Shown here: positions 40,851-48,480 of the stretch, piece by piece
How positions within the stretch are numbered: position 1 is the stretch's first letter
Layout: each line of letters begins with the position of its first letter
Assembly (NCBI GenBank): GCA_035551935.1
Contig: DASZMJ010000186.1
Coordinates: forward strand, 1 to 64,000
Direction of reading: 5' to 3'
Length of the DNA: 64,000 nucleotides
Origin: DASZMJ01 sp035551935
GTDB lineage: Bacteria > Planctomycetota > Planctomycetia > Isosphaerales > Isosphaeraceae
Position numbers and translations under genes: made by a program
The notes under the pieces: generated by a model
What the model was told of the DNA's origin: nothing
The model's database searches: none
The model's input: only the letters and a program-made list of their open reading frames with translations

Positions 40851-42809
40851 ATGCCGCGGGCGGGACTGACATGGGCCCGGCGCGGGGCGCCCGAGGCGAT
40901 CCTGGCGCTGCTGGCCGGGGCGATCGTCCTCGGCTTCCTCGGGTCGATGGACCTCTGGGGCAAGCGCGAGCAGCGGGCCTCGGCCGAGGCGCTCGACACG
41001 ATCGAGCGCGGCCACTGGCTCGTCGCCGAGATCCAGGGGCGGCCGCGCCTGGAGAAGCCCCCCCTGCCCCGCTGGACGACCGCGGCCCTGATGCGGCTGG
41101 GCCTCGGGCGCGACGAGTGGGCGGTGCGGCTGCCGTCGGCGGCCTCGGCCCTGGGGACGATCGCCCTGATCTACGCCCTCGGCCGCCGCCTCGGCGGCCG
41201 CGAGGTGGGCCTGGCGTCGGCCCTGGCGTTGTCGTCGACGGTCTTCTTCGTCGTCGAGTCGCGGCAGGCGGGCAACGACGCCCCCCTGGCCTTCTTCACG
41301 ACCCTGGCCCTCTATGCCGCCTGGCGGCGGCTGCACGGCGACGCGGGGGACCTCGGGGCCAAGGGGTGGGTCGTCCTGATGGACGTCGCCCTGGGGCTCG
41401 GGTTCCTCTGCAAGGGGCCGGTCATCGTCCTGTTGGCGGCGACGACGGTCGTGCCCTACCTGGCGATGTCGCGCCGGCTCCGGGAGGGCCTGCGGGCGCT
41501 CTGGAGCGGCCGGGGGGCGGCCCTGTTCGCGCTGCTGGCCCTGTGCTGGCCGGTGCCGGTGGCCCTCGTCGAGCCGAGGGCGGCGGGGGTCTGGTACCTC
41601 GAGATGGCCCAGAAGGTCGGCACGGCCGGGATCAAGCACCACGAGGCCCGCGACCTGCTGGCCGGGGCCTGGCCGGGGATGACCGCCCCCTGGACGTTGC
41701 TGGCCCTGGCGGCGATCGTCCTGCCGGTCGCCCGCCGGCCGGCCGTGCCGCGGCCGGGGACGTGGTTCGTCTGGTGGTGGGCCGTGGGCAACCTGGCCGT
41801 GTTCTGCACCTGGCAGGTGGCCAAGCCGAGCTATTACCTCCCCGGCCTGCCCGGGGCGGCGTTGCTGGCGGGGATCGCCTGGGTGCGGACCGCCCGGCTG
41901 GCCCGGTCCGTCGGCGCGGGGTCGGCGGCGGCGCGGTGGTTCCTCCAGGCGCACTGGGTCGGCATCTTCGTGGCGGCGACGGTCGCGCCGGTGCTGGTCG
42001 GCCGGCTCTGGCCGGGCCTCCTCGGCGGGGCCTTGGCGGTGGGGTCGTCGATGGCGGCCGGGGTGGTCGTCAGCGCCTGGCTCTGGCGTCGCGGTGCCGT
42101 CGCGGGGGCCCTGGCCCCATTGGTCGGGGGCTGGGCGGTCGCGGCCCTGATCGGCTACGGGGCCGTCGTGCCGCGCTTGGTCGCGCCGCGGAGCCATCGG
42201 GCCCTGGCCGCCGAGCTGGAGCGGGCCCTGCCGGCGCGCGAACGGACGGTGATGTTCTTCCATCAGTTGGACGAGGGGCTCTGGTTCTACCTCCGCGACC
42301 GCGAGCTCCGGCCCGTGCCGGGCAGCGCCCCGGAGTTCAACGAGGGCTTCGACCTCGTGCTCGAGGCCCGCGAGAACCGCCTGATCTACGACCGGGACGA
42401 GCGGCACGAGAACGACCGCCGGGTCCTCCTGGCCTGGCTCCGCGACCCCGACCGCGCGTCGCGATACTGCCTGGTGCGGGCGAAGGTCTACGACGACCTG
42501 TTCGCCGGCCGCCTGGAGGGCCTGGCCCGGCCGGTCTACCGCGAGGTCCCCGCCTCCGCCGCAGCCGAGGGGCCCGGCCCCTTCCGCCGCAACGCGGTGG
42601 TGCTGCTGCGGGCCGAGTCACCCGGTCGGGTCGAGTTGGCCGACCGGGGGGCGGCTCGGGGCCCGGTTGTGCGGCCCTTGCGGGCTGTGCGCCCCGCAAT
42701 CTCGACGCAGCCTCCCGCGGCCCCGCGACCGCGTCGATCGGCACGGGCGGATCGCCCTAACCCCTTGCGGGAAAACGGCCCGGGCGTTCAAGCGCCGTCC
42801 CCCCGGTGA
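40851..42809 (+). CDS. ArnT-like membrane glycosyltransferase (GT39/GT83 type)
   Basis: This 652-residue protein has about twelve membrane segments and a soluble C-terminal part. The first outside loop has LWGKREQRASAEALDTIERGHWLVAEIQGRPRLEKPPLPRW, matching the ArnT/PMT signature; EKPPL is intact, while the aspartate of the usual DE pair is replaced by Arg with Glu retained. Later come GLGFLCKGPVIVLL and KPSYYLPGLPGAALL. Such enzymes transfer sugar from a lipid carrier at the periplasmic face. The ATG at 40851 has AAGGAGGGGG immediately upstream. A Pro/Arg-rich tail follows residue ~590. Confidence 0.82.
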   Translation: MPRAGLTWARRGAPEAILALLAGAIVLGFLGSMDLWGKREQRASAEALDTIERGHWLVAEIQGRPRLEKPPLPRWTTAALMRLGLGRDEWAVRLPSAASALGTIALIYALGRRLGGREVGLASALALSSTVFFVVESRQAGNDAPLAFFTTLALYAAWRRLHGDAGDLGAKGWVVLMDVALGLGFLCKGPVIVLLAATTVVPYLAMSRRLREGLRALWSGRGAALFALLALCWPVPVALVEPRAAGVWYLEMAQKVGTAGIKHHEARDLLAGAWPGMTAPWTLLALAAIVLPVARRPAVPRPGTWFVWWWAVGNLAVFCTWQVAKPSYYLPGLPGAALLAGIAWVRTARLARSVGAGSAAARWFLQAHWVGIFVAATVAPVLVGRLWPGLLGGALAVGSSMAAGVVVSAWLWRRGAVAGALAPLVGGWAVAALIGYGAVVPRLVAPRSHRALAAELERALPARERTVMFFHQLDEGLWFYLRDRELRPVPGSAPEFNEGFDLVLEARENRLIYDRDERHENDRRVLLAWLRDPDRASRYCLVRAKVYDDLFAGRLEGLARPVYREVPASAAAEGPGPFRRNAVVLLRAESPGRVELADRGAARGPVVRPLRAVRPAISTQPPAAPRPRRSARADRPNPLRENGPGVQAPSPR

Positions 42810-43028
42810 CGATACTACGGGTGACTCGCCGCGGCTGAAGGGCCGGGGCGGGGACTCGGGAGCACCCGTTGGGGGGTGTCGTCCGGGGGATTGGGTCGAC
42901 GAGGCCCCGGGCGATTCGGGAACGCCCGCCGCCGGACGTGCCGCGAACAGATCCCAAGCGAGGTGGTGCGGGCCGACCGGCCGGATGCGCCCCTCCGCTC
43001 GTCAGTCAGTCGAGGAGAATCGTCCCCC

Positions 43029-43622
43029 ATGTTCAAGCCCTTGACGTTGGGCGTCGGCCTGGCTTTCGCCCTCGGCGCGTGCGGCATCAGCCTCGCGGGT
43101 GGCCACGGCCACGGGATGCCCACGCCCCAGGAGGTCGTCCCCTCCGAGCAGATCGCCCCCTCGCCCCAGTGCGAGACCGGCTGTGCCCCGAAGAAGCACT
43201 GCCTGGGCCTGGGCCTCGGCCACAAGATGAAGAGCTGGATGCACCGACCCAAGTGCTACACCTACACCTGGGTCCTCAAGAAGAAGCGGACCTGCCTCTT
43301 CGGCCACCACAACGCCGGCTGCGGCAACGGCTGCGGCGGCGGCGGCTGCGAGGAGGCGGTCTATCCGTCGGGCCAGTACGCCAGCCCGCAGGGCGAGGCG
43401 TGGCCGACCGGCCAGGTCTACGGCGCCGGCCAGACCTACGGCGCCGGCCAGGCCGCCGGCGGCCAGATGGCGCCGATGACCGCCACCCCGACGACCGCCG
43501 GTGAGGAGGCCCCCGCGGCCCCCGCCCCCCCGGCGACCACCCCGGCCCCCCCGCCCCCGACCGCCCCGGCCGGCGAGAAGCCGCAGGCCAGCCTGCTCTT
43601 CCCTAGCCCCTCGGGCAACTGA
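43029..43622 (+). CDS. Exported Cys/His/Gly-rich small protein
   Basis: This 197-residue protein has a signal peptide (LTLGVGLAFALGACGISLAGG). The mature part is rich in Cys, His and Lys early on (CETGCAPKKHCLGLGLGHKMKSW, then CYTYTWVLKKKRTCLFGHH and CGNGCGGGGC). Gly/Gln/Tyr units follow (VYGAGQTYGAGQAAGGQ), then a Pro/Ala-rich tail. It resembles small planctomycete cell-wall or surface proteins. No known domain is named with certainty. It lies immediately upstream of the flagellar cluster but is separated from it by a strong stem-loop and a new promoter. Confidence 0.75.
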   Translation: MFKPLTLGVGLAFALGACGISLAGGHGHGMPTPQEVVPSEQIAPSPQCETGCAPKKHCLGLGLGHKMKSWMHRPKCYTYTWVLKKKRTCLFGHHNAGCGNGCGGGGCEEAVYPSGQYASPQGEAWPTGQVYGAGQTYGAGQAAGGQMAPMTATPTTAGEEAPAAPAPPATTPAPPPPTAPAGEKPQASLLFPSPSGN

Positions 43623-43641
43623 GCCGGGCCGAAATCAACCC

Positions 43642-43685
43642 AACGGACGACGGCCCATGCCTTGCGGCATGGGCCGTCGTCCGTT
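43642..43685 (+). terminator. Strong stem-loop terminator before the flagellar promoter
   Basis: A perfect 20-base stem (43642-43661 with 43666-43685) with a TTGC loop starts 19 bases after the stop at 43622. No U-tract follows, but the stem is very stable. Confidence 0.7.
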
Positions 43686-43699
43686 CGCGCCCCCCGCGA

Positions 43700-43727
43700 T
43701 TGACAAACTCGGCCGATTGTGGATAAC
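43700..43727 (+). promoter_or_regulatory. Predicted sigma-70 promoter of the flagellar operon
   Basis: TTGACA (43700-43705) followed after 16 bases by GATAAC (43722-43727) lies just beyond the preceding terminator and 170 bases before fliF. The sigma-70-like boxes suggest this early flagellar operon does not need FliA. Confidence 0.55.
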
Positions 43728-43897
43728 GAGGCCCGCGCAGGATGCGATGGGCCCCGGGTCCCAGGGACGGGACGGCGGCCGACCGCGACGGGTCGTGGGG
43801 CCCGTGCCGATCGTTCCGATCGGCCCCCCCAATTTCGCCCGCCGTCGCCGGCCGAACAGCGGCCCTCCCTTCCCGCGCGCCGAGGAGGGGAGTGCCG

Positions 43898-45250
43898 ATG
43901 CGGACCGAGTCCCCGACCCCCCCCGGCCCCGCGCCGACCGGCCCTTCGGGCCCGCTCGGCCGCCTCCTGCGATGGGCCCCGGGCCGAGGGCCGGCGTCGC
44001 GGCGGGCGTGGGCCCTCTCCGCGGTCCTGGCCGCGGTGGCCGCGGCCGTCTACCTCGTCATCCCCGCCGAGCCGACGCCGACGGTCTGGCTCTTCGAGGA
44101 CAAGCCCCTGGCCCGCGGCCGGCTGACCGAGGCCGTTGCCGCCCTGACCGCCGCCGAGATCAGCCCGGTCGTCGAGGCCGGCCGCGTCGGCGTACCCCGC
44201 GACCGCCTGGCCTCGGCCCTCAAGGAGCTGAAGAAGGCCGGCATCGAGTTGCCGACCTTCGACGCCCTCCGCGACCAGATGCTCGAAGGCTCATTCCTGG
44301 ACGGGCCGGGCCGGGCCCAGGACCGGATCGACCGGGGCCGCGAGCGGATGCTCGCCGCCTGGATCGGCACGATCCGGGGGGTCTCCAAGGCCGAGGTGCT
44401 GATCACGCCGCTGGAGCCCCGCGGCCTGGCGCGGGCCCACGCCGCCCGGGCGGTGGTCCGGCTCGAGGCCGACGGCCCCGGGCCGATCTCGTACCGGGCC
44501 GTCCGCGAGATCCTCGGCCTGCTCCGCGGCACCTTCCACTACGACCTGCCCGAGGGGGCCGTCGGCCTCCACGACCGCGACCACGACTACCTGCTCATCG
44601 GCGACTCGGCCCTGGAGCGGCGGGCCCTGGTCCATGCCCACGAGGAGGACCTGGCCGCCGCCGTCCTGGCCGAGCTCGACCGCGACGGCATCGCCGGGGC
44701 CCACGTCTCGGTCCGCTGCGAGCCCGCCCCGGCCCCGACGGCCGGCCGCGAGGAGGTCGCGGTCAACCGGCCGATGGACCTGGGGGACGACCCGCCGTCG
44801 CCGCCCGATCGGGCGGCCGTGACGGTCCAGGTGCCGCGGGCACGCCGCCCGGCCGAGCCGACCGTCGAGGCGATCGAGCTGCACGTCGCGGCGGCCCTGT
44901 CACCGGGAGAATTGGGGGCCGTGACCGTCGAGCGGGTCGACGCCCCGCCGCCGGCCCCTCTGCCTCCGATTCCTACCCATTCGCCCCCCCGCAAGGCCCG
45001 CCCCTGGTGGACCCCGGCGGCCGTCGGCGGCGGGGTGGTGGCGGTGGCCTCGCTGGTCGCCGCCGGTCGGCTGCTCTCGCAGCGACGGCCGAGCCCCGGG
45101 CCGCCCCGGGCCCGCCGCCGCGAGCGGTTCGACCGCGAGGACGCCGGCCCCGGGCCCGCCGAGCGCGTCCGGGCGTTCGTCCGCCGCAACCCCGACGCCG
45201 CCGCGGGGGTCCTCCAGCGCTGGATCGGCCAGGGGGGGCACGCCGGATGA
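43898..45250 (+). CDS. fliF: Flagellar M-ring protein FliF (divergent)
   Basis: This is a 450-residue protein. The first TM helix is WALSAVLAAVAAAVYLVI (~37-54), the periplasmic ring-building region includes LFEDKPLARGRLTEAVAALTAAEISPVVEAGRVGVPRDRLASALKELKKAGI, and a second helix, VGGGVVAVASLVAAGRLL (~404-421), leads to a short C-terminal tail (RVRAFVRRNPDAAAGVLQRWI) that should contact FliG. The YscJ/FliF fold is recognisable though much diverged; typical FliF is ~550 residues. ATG 43898 has GAGGAGGGGAG upstream. The stop overlaps the FliG-N gene by four bases (ATGA). Confidence 0.85.
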   Translation: MRTESPTPPGPAPTGPSGPLGRLLRWAPGRGPASRRAWALSAVLAAVAAAVYLVIPAEPTPTVWLFEDKPLARGRLTEAVAALTAAEISPVVEAGRVGVPRDRLASALKELKKAGIELPTFDALRDQMLEGSFLDGPGRAQDRIDRGRERMLAAWIGTIRGVSKAEVLITPLEPRGLARAHAARAVVRLEADGPGPISYRAVREILGLLRGTFHYDLPEGAVGLHDRDHDYLLIGDSALERRALVHAHEEDLAAAVLAELDRDGIAGAHVSVRCEPAPAPTAGREEVAVNRPMDLGDDPPSPPDRAAVTVQVPRARRPAEPTVEAIELHVAAALSPGELGAVTVERVDAPPPAPLPPIPTHSPPRKARPWWTPAAVGGGVVAVASLVAAGRLLSQRRPSPGPPRARRRERFDREDAGPGPAERVRAFVRRNPDAAAGVLQRWIGQGGHAG

Positions 45251-45840
45251 CCACCACCCGCGTCGACCCCCGGACCGCCCCCCCGGTCGGCCCCGACGAC
45301 GGGCCCGACCCCGCCCCGCCGTTCCGCGTCGAGGCCGAGTCGAGCCCGTTGCGCAAGGCGGCGATCCTGCTGGTCAGCCTCGAGCAGCCCCTGGCCTCGC
45401 AGCTCCTGGCGCGGGTCGACCGGGCGGCCGTCGAGGCCGTCACCCTCGAGATCGCCCGCCTGGAGCGGCTCGACCCGGCCGAGCAGGAGGCCGTCCTTGA
45501 GGATTTTTACGCCCTCGGCCTGCGACGGCTCCGGTTTGTGTTCGATGACCTGACGGCGATGGACGATACAGAGATCGGGGAGGCGTACCACGACGACGAC
45601 GCGGCCACCTGGGCGCTGGCCCTGGCCGGGTCGTCGCGGGGGGTGCGCTCGAAGGTGCTGGGGGCCCTGCCGCCGGCCGCGGCCGCGGGGCTCCGCCGGG
45701 CCCTGGCGGGGCTCGGGCCGTTCCGGCTCGACGACGCCGAGGCGGCCCAGGCCGACCTGGCCGAGCGGCTCCGACGGCTCCACGACCACGGCCGCGTCAC
45801 CCTACCCGACCCGAGCGGTCAGGAGGAGATCCTTGTCTAG
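45247..45840 (+). CDS. fliG: FliG-like protein, N-terminal plus C-terminal-type domains
   Basis: This is a 197-residue protein. Residues ~33-90 match FliG_N (LRKAAILLVSLEQPLASQLLARV...VEAVTLEIARLERLD), which binds FliF. From ~95 the chain matches the FliG C-terminal domain (FVFDDLTAMDDTEIGEAYHDDDAATWALALAGSSRGVRSKVLGALPPAAAAGLRRALAGL). The middle (EHPQ-containing) domain appears absent. In ordinary FliG (~330 residues), the NMSxRA-type segment carries motor charges; here it is ALPPAAA. It overlaps fliF (ATGA) and the following FliG_C gene by eight bases. Confidence 0.8.
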   Translation: MTTTRVDPRTAPPVGPDDGPDPAPPFRVEAESSPLRKAAILLVSLEQPLASQLLARVDRAAVEAVTLEIARLERLDPAEQEAVLEDFYALGLRRLRFVFDDLTAMDDTEIGEAYHDDDAATWALALAGSSRGVRSKVLGALPPAAAAGLRRALAGLGPFRLDDAEAAQADLAERLRRLHDHGRVTLPDPSGQEEILV

Positions 45841-46141
45841 CCTCTTGGACTTCGAAGACCTCGGCCTGCTCGACGGCGGCGACCTCCGGGCCGTCTTCGG
45901 CCAGGTGCCCGACGACCAGGTCGTCGCGGCGCTGGTCGGCACCCCGGCCGGCCTCCGCCGCCGCCTGCTGACGAAGCTGCCGGCCGCCGCCGCCGCCCGG
46001 CTCGACGCCCGGGTCGACGCCCACGGCCCCGTCACCTTCGAGGCCGCCCGCGACGCCCAGCTCGCCGTCCTCGACGCGCTCCGCCGCCTCAGCCGCGGCG
46101 GCCAGATCGCCTTCGACGACCCCGAAGATATGGTTGCCTGA
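45833..46141 (+). CDS. Stand-alone FliG C-terminal-domain-like protein
   Basis: This 102-residue protein starts at TTG 45833 inside the previous gene's end, with AGGAGGAG four to six bases upstream. Its whole length follows the FliG_C pattern: LDFEDLGLLDGGDLRAVFGQVPDDQVVAALVGTPAGLRRRLLTKLPAAAAARLDARVDAHGPVTFEAARDAQLAVLDALRRLSRGGQI. It is homologous to the second half of the preceding gene, suggesting duplication or splitting of fliG. Translationally coupled by overlap. Role presumably in the rotor or export base; exact function inferred. Confidence 0.75.
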   Translation: MSSLLDFEDLGLLDGGDLRAVFGQVPDDQVVAALVGTPAGLRRRLLTKLPAAAAARLDARVDAHGPVTFEAARDAQLAVLDALRRLSRGGQIAFDDPEDMVA

Positions 46142-46173
46142 ATGCCTTGATGCCCTTTCCTCCAGGATGAGTC

Positions 46174-46602
46174 ATGTCGCGTAGGACGCGCGCCCTGTTC
46201 GCCGCCGTGCTCGGCCTGATCCTCGCCGCCCCCTGGCGTGCGCGGGCCGACGAGGTCCCCGACCGCGCCGGCCATTCCTTCAAGTCCCTCCGCGAGGGGG
46301 CGGGCCGGCCGCCGTCGGCGCGCCAGGCCGGCCCGTCGGCCTGGTGGGCCGGCCTGGCCGCGGCGTTGGCGGCCGTCGGCGCCCTGGGGGTGGCCGCCCG
46401 CCGGCTCCGGCCGCGCGACTCGTCGGGGCCCGGCGTCGGGCCCGGCCTCAAGGTGATCGGCCGCGTGGGGCTCTCGCCCCGGCACGCCGTCCACCTCGTC
46501 CGCGCCGGCGACCGCGTCCTCGTCGTCGGCACCGGGCCGCAGGGGGCCCCGGCCTTGCTCGGCGACTGGGCCGCGCCGAACGGCGACGGAGGTGAGGCAT
46601 GA
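46174..46602 (+). CDS. fliO: Flagellar biosynthetic protein FliO-like
   Basis: This is a 142-residue protein with a signal-like N-terminus (ALFAAVLGLILAAPWRARA), one membrane helix (WWAGLAAALAAVGALGVAARRL, ~57-78) and a short cytosolic domain with GLKVIGRVGLSPRHAVHLVRAGDRVLVVG, typical of FliO. FliO helps FliP assemble in the export gate. Position directly before fliP with an ATGA overlap supports the name. Confidence 0.85.
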   Translation: MSRRTRALFAAVLGLILAAPWRARADEVPDRAGHSFKSLREGAGRPPSARQAGPSAWWAGLAAALAAVGALGVAARRLRPRDSSGPGVGPGLKVIGRVGLSPRHAVHLVRAGDRVLVVGTGPQGAPALLGDWAAPNGDGGEA

Positions 46603-47378
46603 ACGCGCGTCGAACCGCCGCCCTGTGCGCGGCCGCGCTGGCCGTGTCCCTCCTCGGCGCCGACGACCCGAAGCCCGACCCCTCCCCGCTCAAGGCGCTG
46701 GCCACGCCCGAGGCGGTCCGCGCCGCGGGCACGGTCGGCCTCTTCGCCCTGGCCTCGCTGGCGCCGGCGGCGGTGTTGATGGTCACGGCGTTCGTCCGGA
46801 TCCAGATCGTCCTGACCCTGCTCCGCCAGGCGTTGGGGAGCCCGCAGGTCCCCGGCAACCAGGCCCTCGGGGCGCTGGCGCTGCTCCTGACGGCGCTGGT
46901 CATGCAGCCGGTCGCCGCCCGCGTCCACCGCGACGCCGTCGCGCCGTACCAGGCCGGCCGCCTCGGCCCCGAGGCCGCCTGGCACGCCGGCACGCAACCG
47001 ATCAAGGAGTTCATGGTCGATCAGATCTACCGGACCCACCACGAGCGCTACCTCGCCGACCTCTACAGCCTGACCGTCGCCGATCCCGGGGCCACTCCGG
47101 ACGCCCCCGAGCGGAGCGAGGACCTGCCGCTCCGCGTCGTCGCGCCGGCCTTCCTGATCAGCGAGCTGACGACGGCGCTCGTCATCGGCTTCCTCATCTA
47201 CATCCCCTTCCTCGTCGTCGACCTCGTCGTCGCCGCCGTGCTCGCGGCGATGGGGCTGGTCATGCTCCCCCCCGCCCTCGTCTCCGTCCCCTTGAAGCTC
47301 ATCCTCTTCGTCCTCGCCGGCGGCTGGTGGCTCGTCTCCTCGATGCTCCTCCGCAGCTTCGGCATGGGGGCCGGATAG
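46599..47378 (+). CDS. fliP: Flagellar export gate protein FliP
   Basis: This is a 259-residue protein. A leader precedes four membrane segments; conserved stretches are MVTAFVRIQIVLTLLRQALGSPQVPGNQ, PIKEFMVDQIY, and APAFLISELTTALVIGFLIYIPFLVVDLVVAAVLAAMGLVMLPPALVSVPLKLILFVLAGGW. All match FliP, the core of the type III export channel. Length is normal. Overlaps fliO by four bases. Confidence 0.97.
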   Translation: MNARRTAALCAAALAVSLLGADDPKPDPSPLKALATPEAVRAAGTVGLFALASLAPAAVLMVTAFVRIQIVLTLLRQALGSPQVPGNQALGALALLLTALVMQPVAARVHRDAVAPYQAGRLGPEAAWHAGTQPIKEFMVDQIYRTHHERYLADLYSLTVADPGATPDAPERSEDLPLRVVAPAFLISELTTALVIGFLIYIPFLVVDLVVAAVLAAMGLVMLPPALVSVPLKLILFVLAGGWWLVSSMLLRSFGMGAG

Positions 47379-47402
47379 GGAGGATAGGAGGGCTCTCGAC
47401 TC

Positions 47403-47669
47403 ATGGACACTTCTCAGCTCATCGACGTGACCCGCGAGGGCCTGCGGATGGCCCTCATGCTGGGGGGGCCGGTGCTGGTGGTGGCGCTGGTGGTGGGCTT
47501 GGTCGTCGGCGCGGGGCAGACGGTCACGCAGATGCACGACCCGGTCGTCGCGCTGGTCCCCCGCATGGCCGCCGTCGCCCTCGCCGTGCTCCTGCTGCTC
47601 GACTGGCTCGTCGGCGCCTGGACCTCGTATGCCTCCGAGCTGATCGGCTCGATCCCGGACTGGCTCTGA
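47403..47669 (+). CDS. fliQ: Flagellar export gate protein FliQ
   Basis: This 88-residue protein has two membrane helices: ALMLGGPVLVVALVVGLVVGAGQTVTQMHDPVV and MAAVALAVLLLLDWLVGAW. The N-terminal DVTREGLRMAL and GQTVTQ are FliQ hallmarks. It sits 24 bases after fliP and 2 before fliR. Confidence 0.95.
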   Translation: MDTSQLIDVTREGLRMALMLGGPVLVVALVVGLVVGAGQTVTQMHDPVVALVPRMAAVALAVLLLLDWLVGAWTSYASELIGSIPDWL

Positions 47670-47671
47670 CC

Positions 47672-48418
47672 ATGACGTCCGCCCCGGTCTTGATCCTGGC
47701 GCGGGTGCTCGGCCTGGCGGCGACGGCGCCGGGGTGGGGGTCGAGGGCCTTGGGCTGGAGGTTGAGGGCGGCGCTGGCGGTGTTGCTGACGATGGTGCTC
47801 GTCCCGGCGATCGGACCCGAGTTGGCGAGCCCGACCGACCTGGCTTCGCTGGGGAAGGCGGCCCTGGCCGAGGGGGCGGTCGGGGCGGCGCTCGGGTTCT
47901 CGGCGGCGTTGATCGTCGCCGCGGCGCGGCAAGGGGGCGAGATCGTCGGCGCCCAGGCCGGGCTCTCGGCCGCGGGCCTGCTCGACCCGGACCTCGAGGC
48001 CGTCGGCGAGTTGAACCCGATCGGGCACCTCTACGGCCTCGTCGCGCTGGGCACGTTCCTCGCGCTCGACGGCCCGCTGGCCCTGGTCCGGTCGCTGATG
48101 ATGAGCTATCAACTCGTCCCTGCGGGGGGTGCGAGCCTGTCGGCGGCATCGGCGACGCAACTGTTCGGCCAGGTCGCCGGGGCCCTGGAGCTGGCCCTCC
48201 ACCTGGCGGCGCCGACGGCCCTGGCGCTGGTCGTCGCCGGGTTCGCCCTCGGCCTGCTCGCCCGCCACGCGCCGGCCTCCACGGCCCTCGGCCTCGCCTG
48301 GCCGCTCCGCTCGACCCTCGGCCTGGTGCTCGCCTTGCTCGGCCTCGCCGCCCTCGTCGCCGCCCTGACCGCGACCTGGCAGGACTGGCTCCTCAACGGC
48401 CCCGACCTGCCACTCTGA
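47672..48418 (+). CDS. fliR: Flagellar export gate protein FliR
   Basis: This 248-residue protein has about six hydrophobic segments. LILARVLGLAATAPGWGSRALGWRLRAALAVLLTMVLVP, GAALGFSAALIVAAARQGGEIVGAQAGLSAAGLLDP and GLVALGTFLALDGPLALVRSLMMSYQLVPAG fit FliR, which forms the gate with FliP and FliQ. Some normally conserved positions are replaced by Ala/Leu, in line with the diverged set. Confidence 0.92.
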   Translation: MTSAPVLILARVLGLAATAPGWGSRALGWRLRAALAVLLTMVLVPAIGPELASPTDLASLGKAALAEGAVGAALGFSAALIVAAARQGGEIVGAQAGLSAAGLLDPDLEAVGELNPIGHLYGLVALGTFLALDGPLALVRSLMMSYQLVPAGGASLSAASATQLFGQVAGALELALHLAAPTALALVVAGFALGLLARHAPASTALGLAWPLRSTLGLVLALLGLAALVAALTATWQDWLLNGPDLPL

Positions 48419-48480
48419 CCCAACACCCAACCCCCATCCCCCCCGGCCCTCTTCTATCGAACGCCCCGAAGGACGGATCG

